Source: Typhlomys cinereus
Taxonomy: Eukaryota > Chordata > Mammalia > Rodentia > Platacanthomyidae
DNA: 64,000 nt
Reading direction: 5' to 3'
NCBI GenBank assembly: GCA_023101885.1
Contig: JALPQD010000304.1
Coordinates: 806,001 to 870,000, forward strand
Under the pieces are notes generated by a model that made no database searches, was not told the DNA's origin, and saw only the letters and a program-made list of their open reading frames with translations. The stretch's first letter is position 1. Every line of letters begins with the position of its first letter. Positions 32,197-42,483 of the stretch are shown one piece after another. Position numbers and translations under genes: made by a program.

Positions 32197-33242
32197 TTTT
32201 TGTATACATTTTTTATTATTATTTCCGCTCATACAAACTTAATAGGTAACCAGTTCCCTCCCTCCCTCCTCCTCCCCCCGAGCCCGTGCTCCACCTCCCC
32301 TTAACCCTACCTCTCTATCCCCCAGTGCCTCCCGCCCCCATTCCCAGAGAGCCCTTTATTGTGCATGCCTGACTCTCCTCTGGGCCCTCCTCTCCAATGA
32401 CATACAAGGACCCAGCGGCATTTCCCTGAGCCCTTTCCTGTGTTCCCCTTAAGCATAGGAACACTACTGTGGCTGTCAGTCCCTTGCTTCCAAGGATCTT
32501 GGTGCCTTTAGCAGATGCTAGACTTTGTGAGGTCAATAGTGTGTTGGACATTGCGCAGGGCATGCAAAGTCCAATTATGATTGCTTCGGCCCTAACTTGT
32601 GTGGAGTATCTTGCAAATCATTGCTCCTCCTATCCTTGTGCTCTTACAATCTTACCGCCCCCTCATCCGCAAATTTCTCTGAGCTTCAGGATGGGGAGAG
32701 ATTAGTCTGGCCTAGTTCTAGGTGGTTGATATAGAGTCTCTGAAGTTCTGGATTGTGGTTTGTTGATTTTCTTTTGCAGTTTTGCTGCTCCTGCAATGTC
32801 CTTCACTCCATCCTGCTGGGCACTGTATGTCACCCCCTGGTCAGAGACAAAAAGCTGTTAAACTGGAGTCTTATTATAAAAGCACATTCAAGGGTAGATT
32901 TAATAAAAGTAGGAAACCTCAGTGAGGGAGGGGACAATCACCCATTTGCAAAATGGTTACTTTTTATCTGCCAGACTATATGCCCTCCCCTTCTGGTGAA
33001 ATCATACCCCCTCAGTTGAAAATGATCAGGAACGAACGTCTGTGAACTTAACCAAGTGTCACATTACTTATTTGCAATCCTTGATGAAGGCCTATTTTCT
33101 CTGCTGTAACATAGTCACTTCTCTCCTTGTTTCTGGTGTGGCCTTCCAACCCCATCCCTCCTGTTCATAATCCTTGTAATTACTGTAGGTATTACATGGA
33201 TTTACCTTTGAGTGTCTCAAGGTGGGCTGGGTGGGTTTGGTA
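32197..33242 (-). other. L1-B 3' UTR
   Basis: Collinear with the L1-A 3' UTR: poly(T) side, C-rich tract at 32,253-32,345, then shared sequence up to the ORF2 stop (33,243-33,245). Confidence 0.9.
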
Positions 33243-36200
33243 CTAGGAGCCACCTATTACAGAGTACATATGGCGCTTAATTTTCTGGGTCTGGGATACT
33301 TCACTTAATATAATTGTTTCTAATGACATCCATTTCCCGGCAAATTCCAGTAATTCATCATTTTTGATGGCTGAGTAGTACTCCATTGTATAGATGTACC
33401 ACTTTTTCCTTATCCACTCGTCAACTGTTGGACATTTGGGCTGATTCCATGACTTTGCTATTGTAAACAGTGCTGCTATGAACATGGTCGTGCTTGTGCT
33501 ATCGAGGTGAACCTCTGCTGTATGGGGGGTTATTCCCAAAAGTGGAATAGCAGGGTCATATGGCATTTCAATCCTTAATTTCTTTAAGAATCTCCAGACG
33601 GCTCGCCAGAGTGGCTGTATGAGCCTGCATTCCCACCAGCAATGTAGGAGAGTTCCCCTCTCTCCACATCCTCTCCAGCATTTGTTGTTGTTTGTATTGT
33701 GGATTTTTGCCATCCTGACCGGGGTGAGATGGTATCTCAGGGAAGGTTTGATTTGCATTTCCCTAATGGCTAAAGAAGTGGAACATTTTTTAAGATATTT
33801 GTTGGACATTTTAATTTCATCCCTGGTAAAGTTTCTTTGAAGTTCCAGGGCCCATTTTTTAATTGGGCCATTGGTTTCCTTGGTGTTTAGTTTTCTAAGT
33901 TCTTTGTGCATTCTGGACAGCAGAGCTTTATCAGATGTGTGGGTAGTAAAGATTTTCTCCCATTCTGTGGGTTGCCTTTGAGCTCGTGTTATAATCTCTT
34001 TATCTGAACAGAAGCTCTTTAATTTCACAAGATCCCAACTGTTGAGAGTTGGTAACAGTGACTGTGCCATTAGATGTCTGTTTAGGAAATGTTAGCCTAG
34101 CCCAGTCAGCTCGAGGGAGTTCCCTATCCTTTTAACTATGGTTTTTATAGTCTCTGGCCTGATATCAAGGTCCTTGATCCATTTGGAATTAAGTCTTGTA
34201 CATGGTGACAAGTACGGGTCCAGCTTTAATCTTCTGCATGTGGAGATCCAATTTTGCCAGCACCATTTGTTGAAGATGCTGTTCTTTTTCCATTGGATTC
34301 TTTGGGCCCCTTTGTCAAAGACCAAATGGCTGTAATTTTGTGGGCTTATATCTGGGTCTTCAATCCTTATCCATTGATCTGTGTGTCTATTTTGGAGCCA
34401 GTCCCAGGGTGTTTTTATAGCTATGGATTTGTAGTATAGACTAAGGTTTGGTGTGGTGATACCTCCAGCAGTGTTTTTGTTACTCAGGATTGTCTTTGCT
34501 ATCCTGGGTCTTTTGTGCCTCCATATGAATTTTGAGATTGTTTGGTCAACTTCTTTAAAGAATTGCTTTGGGATTTTAATTGGTATAGCATTGAATTTGT
34601 ATATTGCCTTTGGTAGGATGGTCATTTTTACGATGATGATTCTGCCAATCCAGGAACATGGGAGGTCTTTCCACCTTCTGGTGTCTTCTGCTATTTCTTT
34701 CTTTAGGGTTTTAAAGTTTTCATTGTAAAGGTCTTTTACCTCCTTGGTTAGGTACCAAGGTATTTCATTTTTATAGGGGCTATACTAAATGGGATTGTTT
34801 CTCTCAAGGCTTTTAACTTCTTTCATTCTGGGCATATAGGAAGGCCTCTGATTTTTGCACATTTATTTTGTATCCTGCCACCCTGCTGAACTTCTCAATT
34901 AGTTCCAGGAGCTTCCTGGTGGAGTTTTTGGGATCCCTCAGGTATAAGATTATGTCATCTGCAAATAGGGATAGCTTGACTTCTTCCTTGCCAATTTGAA
35001 TCCCTCTTATATCCCTTTCTTGTCTTATGGCTTCAGCTAAGACTTCCAAGTACAATATTGAATAGAAGTGGTGAGAGTGGACAGGCTTGTCTAGTTGATG
35101 ATGAAAGTGGGAATGCTTCCATTTGTTCCCTATTTAGCATAATCCTTGCTGTGGGCTTGTTGTATACAGCTTTCATTATATTGATAAAAGTTCCTTCCAT
35201 TCCTGCTGTCTCTAGCATTTTGTTCATAAAAGGCTGTTGGATCTTGTCAAAAGCTTTTTCTGCATCTATTGAGAGTATCATGTGGTCTTGGACTTTGGTC
35301 TGGTTTATATGATGAATTACATTTATTGATTTGCATATGTTGAATCAACCTTGTGTGCCAGGGATGAAGCCTACTTGGTCCCCGTGAATGATCTTTTTGA
35401 TATGTTTTTGAATCCGATTTGCTAAGACTTTGTTGAGAATCTTTGCGTCTGTGTTCATCAGAGAGATTGGCCTTTAGTTTTCTTTTTTAAATGAATCTTT
35501 ATTAGGTTTTGGGATTAAAACGATATTAGCTTCATAGAAGGAATTTGGTAGTGTTCCTTCCTTTGCTATTTGATGGAACAGTTTAAGGAGTATTGGTGTC
35601 ATTAGCTCCTTAAATGTCTGGTAGAACTCTGTGCTGAATCCATCAGGTCCAGGACATTTTTGGGGGGGAAGATTTGAGATTACTTCTTCAACTTCCTTAT
35701 ATGTTATAGGACTATTTGAATAATTCACAACTTCCCAGAGATTTTGGCAAGTTGTATTCTCATTATCATTCACTTTCAGGAAATCTTGAATTTCCTTTTT
35801 AATTTCTTTCTGAATCCAGTTCTCATTCAGCATCATATTGTTAAATTTCCAGGAGTTAGTGTATTTTCTCTTGTTTGTTGTGTTGTGGATGTCTAGCTTT
35901 AGGCCATGGTGGTCTGATAGGGCACAGGCTATAATTTCAACTTTCCTGTATATGTGGAGATTTGTTTTGTGGCCCAATATGTGATCTATTTTGGAGAAAG
36001 TTCCGTGTGCTGCTGAGAAAAATGTGTATTCTTTGGTGCGTGGGTGAAAAGTTCGATAGAATTCTGTAAGGTCCATTTCAGTAAGGGTTTGGTTAAGCTC
36101 CAAAGTGTCTCTGTTAAGCTTTTGACCTGCTGATCTATCCCATGTTGAGAGGGCAGTGTTGAAATCCCCGATAATTATCGTTTGGGCGTTGATTTCTTGC

Positions 36201-36598
36201 TTTAGATGCTGTAGGGTTTTCTTAATGAATGTGGAGGGGCCCGTATTGGGTGCATATATGTTCAATATTGTGAAGTTTTCCTGGTGAATTGTGCCTGTGA
36301 CTAAAATGTAGTATCCATCTGTGTCTCTTATGATTTTCTTTGGTTTGAAGTCCACTTTGTCTGAAAGCATAATTGCTACCCCTGCCTGTTTCCTGGTTCC
36401 ATTAGCTTGCAAGATTTTGGACCAGCCTTTCATTCTTAGGACATGCCTATCTTTTGTGGTGAGATGAGTTTCCTGAAGGCAGCAGATTGTTGGATTGTGG
36501 TTTTTAATCCAAGTTTGTAATCTGTGTCTCTTATTCGGTGAGTTAATACCATTGACATTTAATGTTACAATGGAGAAATTATTTTTAATTCTGGACAT
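33243..36598 (-). pseudogene. ORF2: L1-B ORF2, internally deleted and broken
   Basis: Starts at an ATG (36,596-36,598). The endonuclease domain is whole and keeps Gly-Asp-Phe-Asn and Ser-Asp-His. An in-frame deletion at about 35,735 joins the 'Asn-Leu-Trp' region directly to 'Glu-Val-Val-Asn-Tyr', removing about 150 residues between endonuclease and RT. Then come a TAA at 35,474-35,476, a one-base insertion near 35,047, and small indels near 34,755 and 34,815. The Phe-Ala-Asp-Asp RT motif remains (about 34,960). The C-terminal 275 codons to the stop are open. Confidence 0.95.
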
Positions 36599-36655
36599 TT
36601 TTTATGTTTAGTAGATTTTGTAAGTGTGTTGTTTGATATTTATGTTTTGGTGGTA

Positions 36656-37720
36656 TTATACTTCCCTTCTCTCCTCCTGGATATGCTTGTTCTTATCTTC
36701 AAGCTTGAGTATCATTTCTAGCATTTTTTGAAGGCTTGGTTTCGTAGACAAGTATCCCTTCAAGTTGTCTTTGTGTTGGAAAACTTTTCTTTCTCCCTCA
36801 ATCATGACAGATAGTTTTGCCGGGTATATCAGTCTGGATTGGCATTTTTGCTCATTTAATACTTGAAGTATGTCTCTCCAAGCTCTTCTTGCTTTTACTG
36901 TTTCCATTGAGTAGTCATTTGTTATTCTAATAGGTTTACCTTTAAAGGTGACTTGCTCTTTTTCTCTTGAAGTTCTCAGCACCTTTTCTTTGTCTTGAAT
37001 GTGGAGTGTTTTGACTATTATTTGCCGTGGCGATTTTCTATTTTGGTCATATCTGTTTGGAGTGCGAAATGCCTCTTGTATTTGGATAGGCCTCTCATTC
37101 TTTAGTTGTGGGAAGTTTTCATTTATGATGAATTGAAATATTTCCTCAGGGGTGGTATTTTGGGATTCTTGTTCTGGTATTCTATGAATGCACATGTTAG
37201 GCTTCTTCAGGGTGTCCCATATCTCTTGAATGTTCCTCTCCAGTATCTTTTTAGTTTTAACAGTCTCTTCCATTGAACTGGTTAGTTCTCCCACTTTGTC
37301 TTCAAGATCTGAAATTCTATTTTCTGCTTTGTTAGTTCTGCTGATAAGACTCTCTGTTGAGCTTTGGGTTGAAGATAACTTATCTTTTAGTTCAATTTTA
37401 AACTCTGCCTGAGACTGTTTTAACTGCTCTATGCCTATTTTTGTTTCTTGAAGTGTTTTTCTCAACTCCTCCAAATGCCTGTTGTATTCCTGTTCAAAGT
37501 GGTTGATACGGGTGTTTAACTCTTCTTGGATTTCCTCTTTCATAGTATTAATTGTGGTAATGATCATACTCTGAAAGTTGTTATGTTGGGTCTGGCTTTC
37601 ATGGCTATTTTCTGTGAATTTGTTCTGGTTGGAATCCACCATTATGGGATTAATTCTTTCCGTGGGAGTTTGGTCTTCTTGGGTTTTGTTTTTCGTGGAT
37701 CTGCACTTTGACTTGGGCAT
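36656..37720 (-). CDS. ORF1: L1-B ORF1, intact frame
   Basis: 354 codons from a true ATG (37,718-37,720) to a stop 57 nt before ORF2. Domains are as in L1-A: coiled coil (about 50-165), RRM-like (about 170-265, with the paired Arg-Arg before the conserved Trp), C-terminal domain. It keeps all positions lost in L1-A, so it is the best candidate in this window for a functional ORF1p. Expression would depend on the L1 5' UTR and host silencing, which sequence alone does not show. Confidence 0.93.
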   Translation of the reverse strand: MPKSKCRSTKNKTQEDQTPTERINPIMVDSNQNKFTENSHESQTQHNNFQSMIITTINTMKEEIQEELNTRINHFEQEYNRHLEELRKTLQETKIGIEQLKQSQAEFKIELKDKLSSTQSSTESLISRTNKAENRISDLEDKVGELTSSMEETVKTKKILERNIQEIWDTLKKPNMCIHRIPEQESQNTTPEEIFQFIINENFPQLKNERPIQIQEAFRTPNRYDQNRKSPRQIIVKTLHIQDKEKVLRTSREKEQVTFKGKPIRITNDYSMETVKARRAWRDILQVLNEQKCQSRLIYPAKLSVMIEGERKVFQHKDNLKGYLSTKPSLQKMLEMILKLEDKNKHIQEERREV

Positions 37721-38519
37721 TGTTGTTTTGTTTTGTAGGACTTTTCAGTTTCTGTGTGTTTTTCACTGAACTGATGTAGTTGGTATTGTTACACTTGCCA
37801 GTTATTACTAGTGCTTGCCTTGGATTGGGTATGTTTGTGTATTGTTATTATATCCTAGATAATGCTAGTAGGCTGTTAGTACATCAGTTAATTCAGGTTA
37901 AGTAACTAGGGGGTGAATATTAGTATGGTAGTGCACTTTTACGGTTTAGTATCTTGGTGATATGTGAGGGTAAGTGTTGTACTCCCTGGAGTTGTATGTT
38001 TTTGGGGTGGCTGTATGAGGAAGTTGATCTACAGCAATTGATACTAGAAAGGATCAGTAAGGTGAAAGAAAAAAAAAAGGTTTACTTTGGGCTGGATGTG
38101 AAGAATCTCGCCTACGTGATATGATGATTTTAGTGGAGTCCAGATGTATGGCCTGTGTTCCCTTTGTTCCTGAGAGTTTTGCTTCAGTTTCCTTTGGACT
38201 CTGTTGAATTCTGAGTAGCAGTGTGTCTTTTGTGGACCACGTGTGTAGGTCCCCGGTGGGCCGGAGAGTCAGAGGGTCTGATGTTGATGGCAGAATTCTT
38301 CACCTGAGACCTGGGGGGGGCAGTGGAGGCACGCGGGGCAGGAGGATGCGAGGGGCTGGGGTCCTGGGCGGGGCTCAGGCAGAGCCGGAGTCGGCCTGGG
38401 TGCTTGCTCGGAGGCATGGGGCTCCGGGGTGGGTGGCTGTGTTGGGCTGGGCTGGGCCGGGCTCTCTCACTCACTCATTTGGGGAGCTGTCGGGGTGGCG
38501 TGGAGCGGGATGGGGTCTG
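37721..38519 (-). promoter_or_regulatory. L1-B 5' UTR / internal promoter
   Basis: 799 bp. The ORF1-proximal part aligns with L1-A. After the shared GGGGCTGGGGTCC (about 38,352-38,365) the distal 155 bp is unrelated by eye to L1-A and L1-C; it is GC-rich with GGGCTGGGCTGGGCCGGGC near 38,440. The end is fixed by the TSD at 38,520. Confidence 0.8.
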
Positions 38520-38533
38520 AGCAGTTCTCTCTT

Positions 38534-38628
38534 ACAGCTTCCAATATTCTTTCTTTTTTCTGTAATACTATATGAAAAAATGCTTTTTTGGTCTTACCTG
38601 TGTGACAAACTAAATGTCTCCTGTGTAT
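38534..38628. other. Short spacer between two L1 insertions
   Basis: Host flank between the L1-B TSD and the TSD of the next L1. Nothing is recognised. Confidence 0.6.
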
Positions 38629-39215
38629 GAGTGGCCGTTTCTTTTTTTTTCATTCTCAATCACATAATTTAATAGTCAGAACAAAATACCACCAAATATA
38701 GATGAATTACATTGCCCAGATAAACAGTTTCACGTCATCTTTAGATTTAATCATACAGTGATAATTCTTTTTTTTATTTTAAATATGCCTTTTCTTTTTT
38801 TTATTTATTTATTTTTCTGCTCATACAAACGTAATAGATACCCCTGTCCTCTCTCTTCCTCCACCCCTCCCTGGACCTCCCTGCTCCCTCCTCCCTTTTC
38901 CTTCTCCTTTCCCCCCTCCCTCACTTTCTCCCAGTGCCCCCTCCCCCCATCTCTGAAACATCCTTTAATGTTTGTATCAAACTTTCCTCTGGGTCCTCCT
39001 CTCTGATGAGGTGTAAGGACTCAGTGGCATTTCCTAGAACTCTCTCTTGTTTTCCCCTTAAGTAGAGGAACACTACTGTGACTGTTAATCCCTTGCTTCT
39101 AAGGATCCTAGTGCCTTTAGTCCATGCTAGACTTTGAGGGGTCAATGATTAAGCTGGTCATTGCGCAGATCATGCAGAGTCCTATTACAATTGCTTCGAG
39201 AGTGGCCATTTCTTT
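38629..39215 (-). mobile_element. Truncated L1 carrying a 3' transduction, with TSD
   Basis: The insertion (38,645-39,199) is bounded by a 16-bp TSD with one mismatch: GAGTGGCC(G/A)TTTCTTT at 38,629-38,644 and 39,200-39,215. In sense (minus) order it has L1 3' UTR (39,199 to about 38,820), a first A-rich tail, about 135 bp of non-L1 sequence (about 38,785-38,651), and a second A tail next to the TSD. An ATTAAA lies about 20 nt before the second tail. This is what a read-through L1 transcript would leave. Confidence 0.85.
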
Positions 39216-39289
39216 AACTAGCTTTAAAGAATTTTTCTTATTCCATTGAATGGATTTGCTATGCCATATGCTCATGACTCATAACAATT
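39216..39289. other. Short flank
   Basis: Nothing recognised. Confidence 0.5.
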
Positions 39290-39665
39290 TTGTCATCATG
39301 ATTTAAACATGGCTTGTTCCCCCTTAGGCTCACGCATTTGCATCTTCAGCTCATGTTAATGTTTGAGAAGGTAACATCACCTTTAGGAGATGGAGCCTTG
39401 CTAGAGGAAGGCTTGTCACAGGGGGCCTTCAGGATGGGTAAACCTGCCCTGCTCCTCTAGTCGTCCACTCTGGCAGCTCACAGCTTGCTCTCTCTGTCTC
39501 CAGATAACAGACATGACCTCAGCCACCTTCAGCCTTTGCTACCTGCCATGCTTTTTCTGCCATAATGGACTATATTTGGAACTATAAGCCAAATAAATCT
39601 CCCTTTCTCCCCCAAAGCATGTTTGAGAATTGCCTCACAGCAGCAAAAAGATAAAGTGTGACATT
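39290..39665 (+). mobile_element. MaLR-like LTR remnant
   Basis: The layout matches the LTR at 51,376: 'catgattt', 'ggagatggagccttgctagaggaaggcttgtcacagggggcctt', 'gccatgctttttctgccataatgg', 'aactataagccaaataaatctccctttctcc' (AATAAA), and a 'gcctcacagcagcaaaaagataaagtgtgaca' end. It is in sense orientation. Confidence 0.6.
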
Positions 39666-39924
39666 TATCTTTAATAATGTCCCTTGGCAATTCTCTTTGT
39701 ACTCTGATTATTTTAAATCTTCTACTTTCTCTTAAGCCTTTTATATTCTGTCATACCTTTCAGGCATTACATTTAGGAGATTTTTCCACCAACTTGACTT
39801 TACATTTTGAGATTTACATCTCAAATGTTTAAATGTAATTTTTTAATATTCCTATTTTCTCATTGAATCCCTTTCTTATATATTACATACTTACTTCATT
39901 TATTAAGATGTATTTTCTTTTTTA
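39666..39924. other. Unassigned AT-rich DNA
   Basis: Nothing recognised. Confidence 0.5.
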
Positions 39925-40200
39925 TAACTTTTAAAGTTTACTTTTTTACTTTTACAAGCACATAGAATATTCAACCCAGCTTCTTTCCCTCCCCACTCCC
40001 TCCCATTCCCTCTTTTCCTTTCACCATTCCATCCCATTCTATCTCATCCTTCCACCTGTACACTTCTATGGACTTCAGGATTATCTCTATCTGGTCTACT
40101 CCTATGAGGGCTCAGGCCTCTGCAGTGCAGCAAGTTACTTCTCTTCTGGACATCCCACTGGTATGTCCATTTACCTTCACTCATAAAGCTTTAGGCCCAA
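39925..40200 (-). mobile_element. Old L1 3' UTR, minus strand
   Basis: Antisense of the family seen at 31,876-32,165: 'ttacttttacaagcacatagaatattcaacccagcttctttccctcccc', then a pyrimidine-rich tract and 'cacttctatggacttc'. No coding part. Confidence 0.5.
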
Positions 40201-40984
40201 AATTTCCACTGTAATTTCCCATTCTATGGATTTACTAACAGCTGCCTACAGAGCTGTTTGATGTACTGTTTTCCTACCTTTATTTTTATTGGCTGTCTTC
40301 CATATTGATCTATTTCCTTCCCTTTTTTTAGGTTATTGTTCTAATTTACAGTAACAGGGATGTATACCTTTCAGACAAGCAGGTCTTGATTCCAATCAGA
40401 AAGCTGTTGGTTTTCTCCTTGATGTTCATGCCAATATTACACTGCTGGTCCTCTGGTGATTTCTATTGCAACTTACAGATCTCATGCCATGGATGGGACT
40501 TGTGTTTATTTCTCTCCCCCAGCAGCTTTTATAGTAATTCTTGGTACTGTATAAGCTATCCAGCAAGGAGAAAGTCCTCAGACCAATTCCAGTTGAAATA
40601 TTTTGCCCATGTTCTATGATCCATTTCTGTTGCATCTTCAGTAATAGGGTCTTTTTGTTTTGTTTTGTTTTCAGGTGAAAATTTTATTGTTATAGATAGA
40701 ATATGAAATAAGGACAATCATAGCTTAGTCGGATTTTTAACAGGCATACCACAAAATTAAAGTTTGAACCACCATTGAAGCTTTTAAAACATAATTGGGT
40801 GGCTTAGTGCTCACCTAACTCTTAAAGAGCTTTGTGGTTCAATGTCCAATTCTGATAGGAAAAAGAGTAATTTTAGATTTCATTCTCTCCAAATTGTTCC
40901 ATAATTAATTACATATAAATATACTGGTAATAATTTTGTCCAGTAGCCTTGCAGCAATTTTACTACATTTACATTATTTAGAAA
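40201..40984. other. Unassigned intergenic DNA
   Basis: No gene or named repeat, apart from a short (GTTTT)n run at 40,656-40,673. Confidence 0.5.
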
Positions 40985-40989
40985 CTGTC

Positions 40990-41167
40990 CATGGGCTGAA
41001 GAGGACTCAGTGATTAAGCTTCTACTTTGAAAGCAAAAAGACCTGAGTTCAAACCCCAGGTCCATGTTAAGATGCCAGGCAGAAATGGTGGAGGCCTGAA
41101 CTTCTGGAGCCGGGGAAACCAGGGAAAAAAGCTAAAAGGAGGTAGAATAATCCAGAATGATTCCTGA

Positions 41168-41205
<38 letters not shown>

Positions 41206-41263
41206 CACACATGCACGTGCACACACAGGGACACGTGTGCATGTAACAAATAAATAAAAGTAG
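40990..41263 (+). mobile_element. tRNA-derived SINE with CA tail
   Basis: 'gggctgaagaggactcagtgattaagcttctactttgaaagc' (A-box part), 'gacctgagttcaaaccccaggt' (B box), 'atgccaggcagaaatggtggaggcctgaacttctgg', a (CA)n run at 41,170-41,202 and an AAATAAATAAAAG end. It is an older member of the 44,044/53,466 family. Confidence 0.8.
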
Positions 41264-41493
41264 AGACTGCTCATTATTATCTTTATATGTAGTTTGTTTA
41301 TGGTGATTACTTTATAGCCCTACCAATTCTCTGGTTATTTTTGTAAGGAAGACAAAGTAAATATGATTACTCAATTTCATTTCTTATGACCCATATTCAG
41401 TCTCTATAATTTAGTCTTTAGCTCTCTAACCTTTCTCATTAATTGTCATGCTTCTTTAATTTTTATTCTTGCTGTCCATCTTCTATTTTGAAC
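41264..41493. other. Flank of L1-C
   Basis: AT-rich, nothing recognised. Confidence 0.5.
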
Positions 41494-42483
41494 TTTTTTT
41501 TAACATTTTTTATTATCTCAGCTCATACAAGCCTAATGGGTACACCGGTTCCCTCCTCCCTCCTCCTCCCCCGACCCCTCTGATCACCCTCCCCTCACCT
41601 CTCCCTCCCCACCTCCCAGTGCCTCCCCTCCCCCAATCCCCACAGAGTCCTTAAATGTGCATGCCAAACTCTCCTCTGGGCCCTCCTCTCCGATGACATA
41701 CAAGGACCAGCGGCATTTCCCTGAGCCCTTTCCTGTGTTCCCCTTAAGCATAGGAACATTATTTTGGCTGTCAATTCCTTGCCTCCAAGGATCTTGGTGC
41801 TTTTAGCAAATGCTAGACTTTGTGGGGTCAATAGTGTGTTGGACATTGTGCAGGGCATGCAAAGTCCAATTATGATTGCTTAGGCCCTAACTTGTGTGGA
41901 GTATCTTGCAGATCATTGCTCCTCCCATCTTTGTGCTCTTACACTCTTACTGCCCCCTCTTCCGTAAATTTCCCTGAGCTTCAGGATAGGGAGAGATTAG
42001 GCCGGCCTAGTTCTAGGTGGTTGATATAGAGTCTCTGAAGTTCTGGATTATGGTTTGTTGATTTTCTTTTGCGGTTTTGCTGCTCCTGCAATGCCTTTCA
42101 CTCCATCCTGCTGGGCACTGTATGTCACCCCCTGGCCAGACATAAAAAGCTGTTAAACTAGAGTCTTGTTATAAGAGTATATTCAAGGGTAGATGTAATA
42201 AAAGTAGGAAACCTCAGTGAGGGAGGGATCAATCACCCATTTGCAAAATGGTTACTTATTATCTACCAGACTATATGCCCTCCCCTTCTGGTGAGATCAC
42301 ACCCCCACAGTTATAAATGATCAAGAACAAAAAGTCTGTAAACTTAACCAGATGTCTCATTGCTTACTTGCAGTCCTTGATGGAGGCCTACTTCCTCTGC
42401 TGTAACATGGTCACTTCTCTCCTTGTTTCTGGTGTGGCCCTCCTACCCCATCCCTCCTGTTCATAATCCTTGCAATTACTGTA

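Larger units (their letters stand above)
32183..38533 (-). mobile_element. L1-B: full-length LINE-1 with exact TSD and internal deletion
   Basis: Minus-strand L1 (32,197-38,519) with 5' UTR, open ORF1, damaged ORF2 and about 1-kb 3' UTR. It is flanked by an exact 14-bp TSD, AGCAGTTCTCTCTT, at 32,183-32,196 and 38,520-38,533. It is shorter than L1-A in ORF2 because of a deletion of about 0.46 kb at 35,735. The exact TSD suggests it is comparatively young. Confidence 0.97.

Noticed and set aside
38645..39215. CRISPR-like or phage-like repeat arrays
   Set aside because: No regularly spaced short repeats with unique spacers occur anywhere; all repeats are eukaryotic interspersed or simple repeats.
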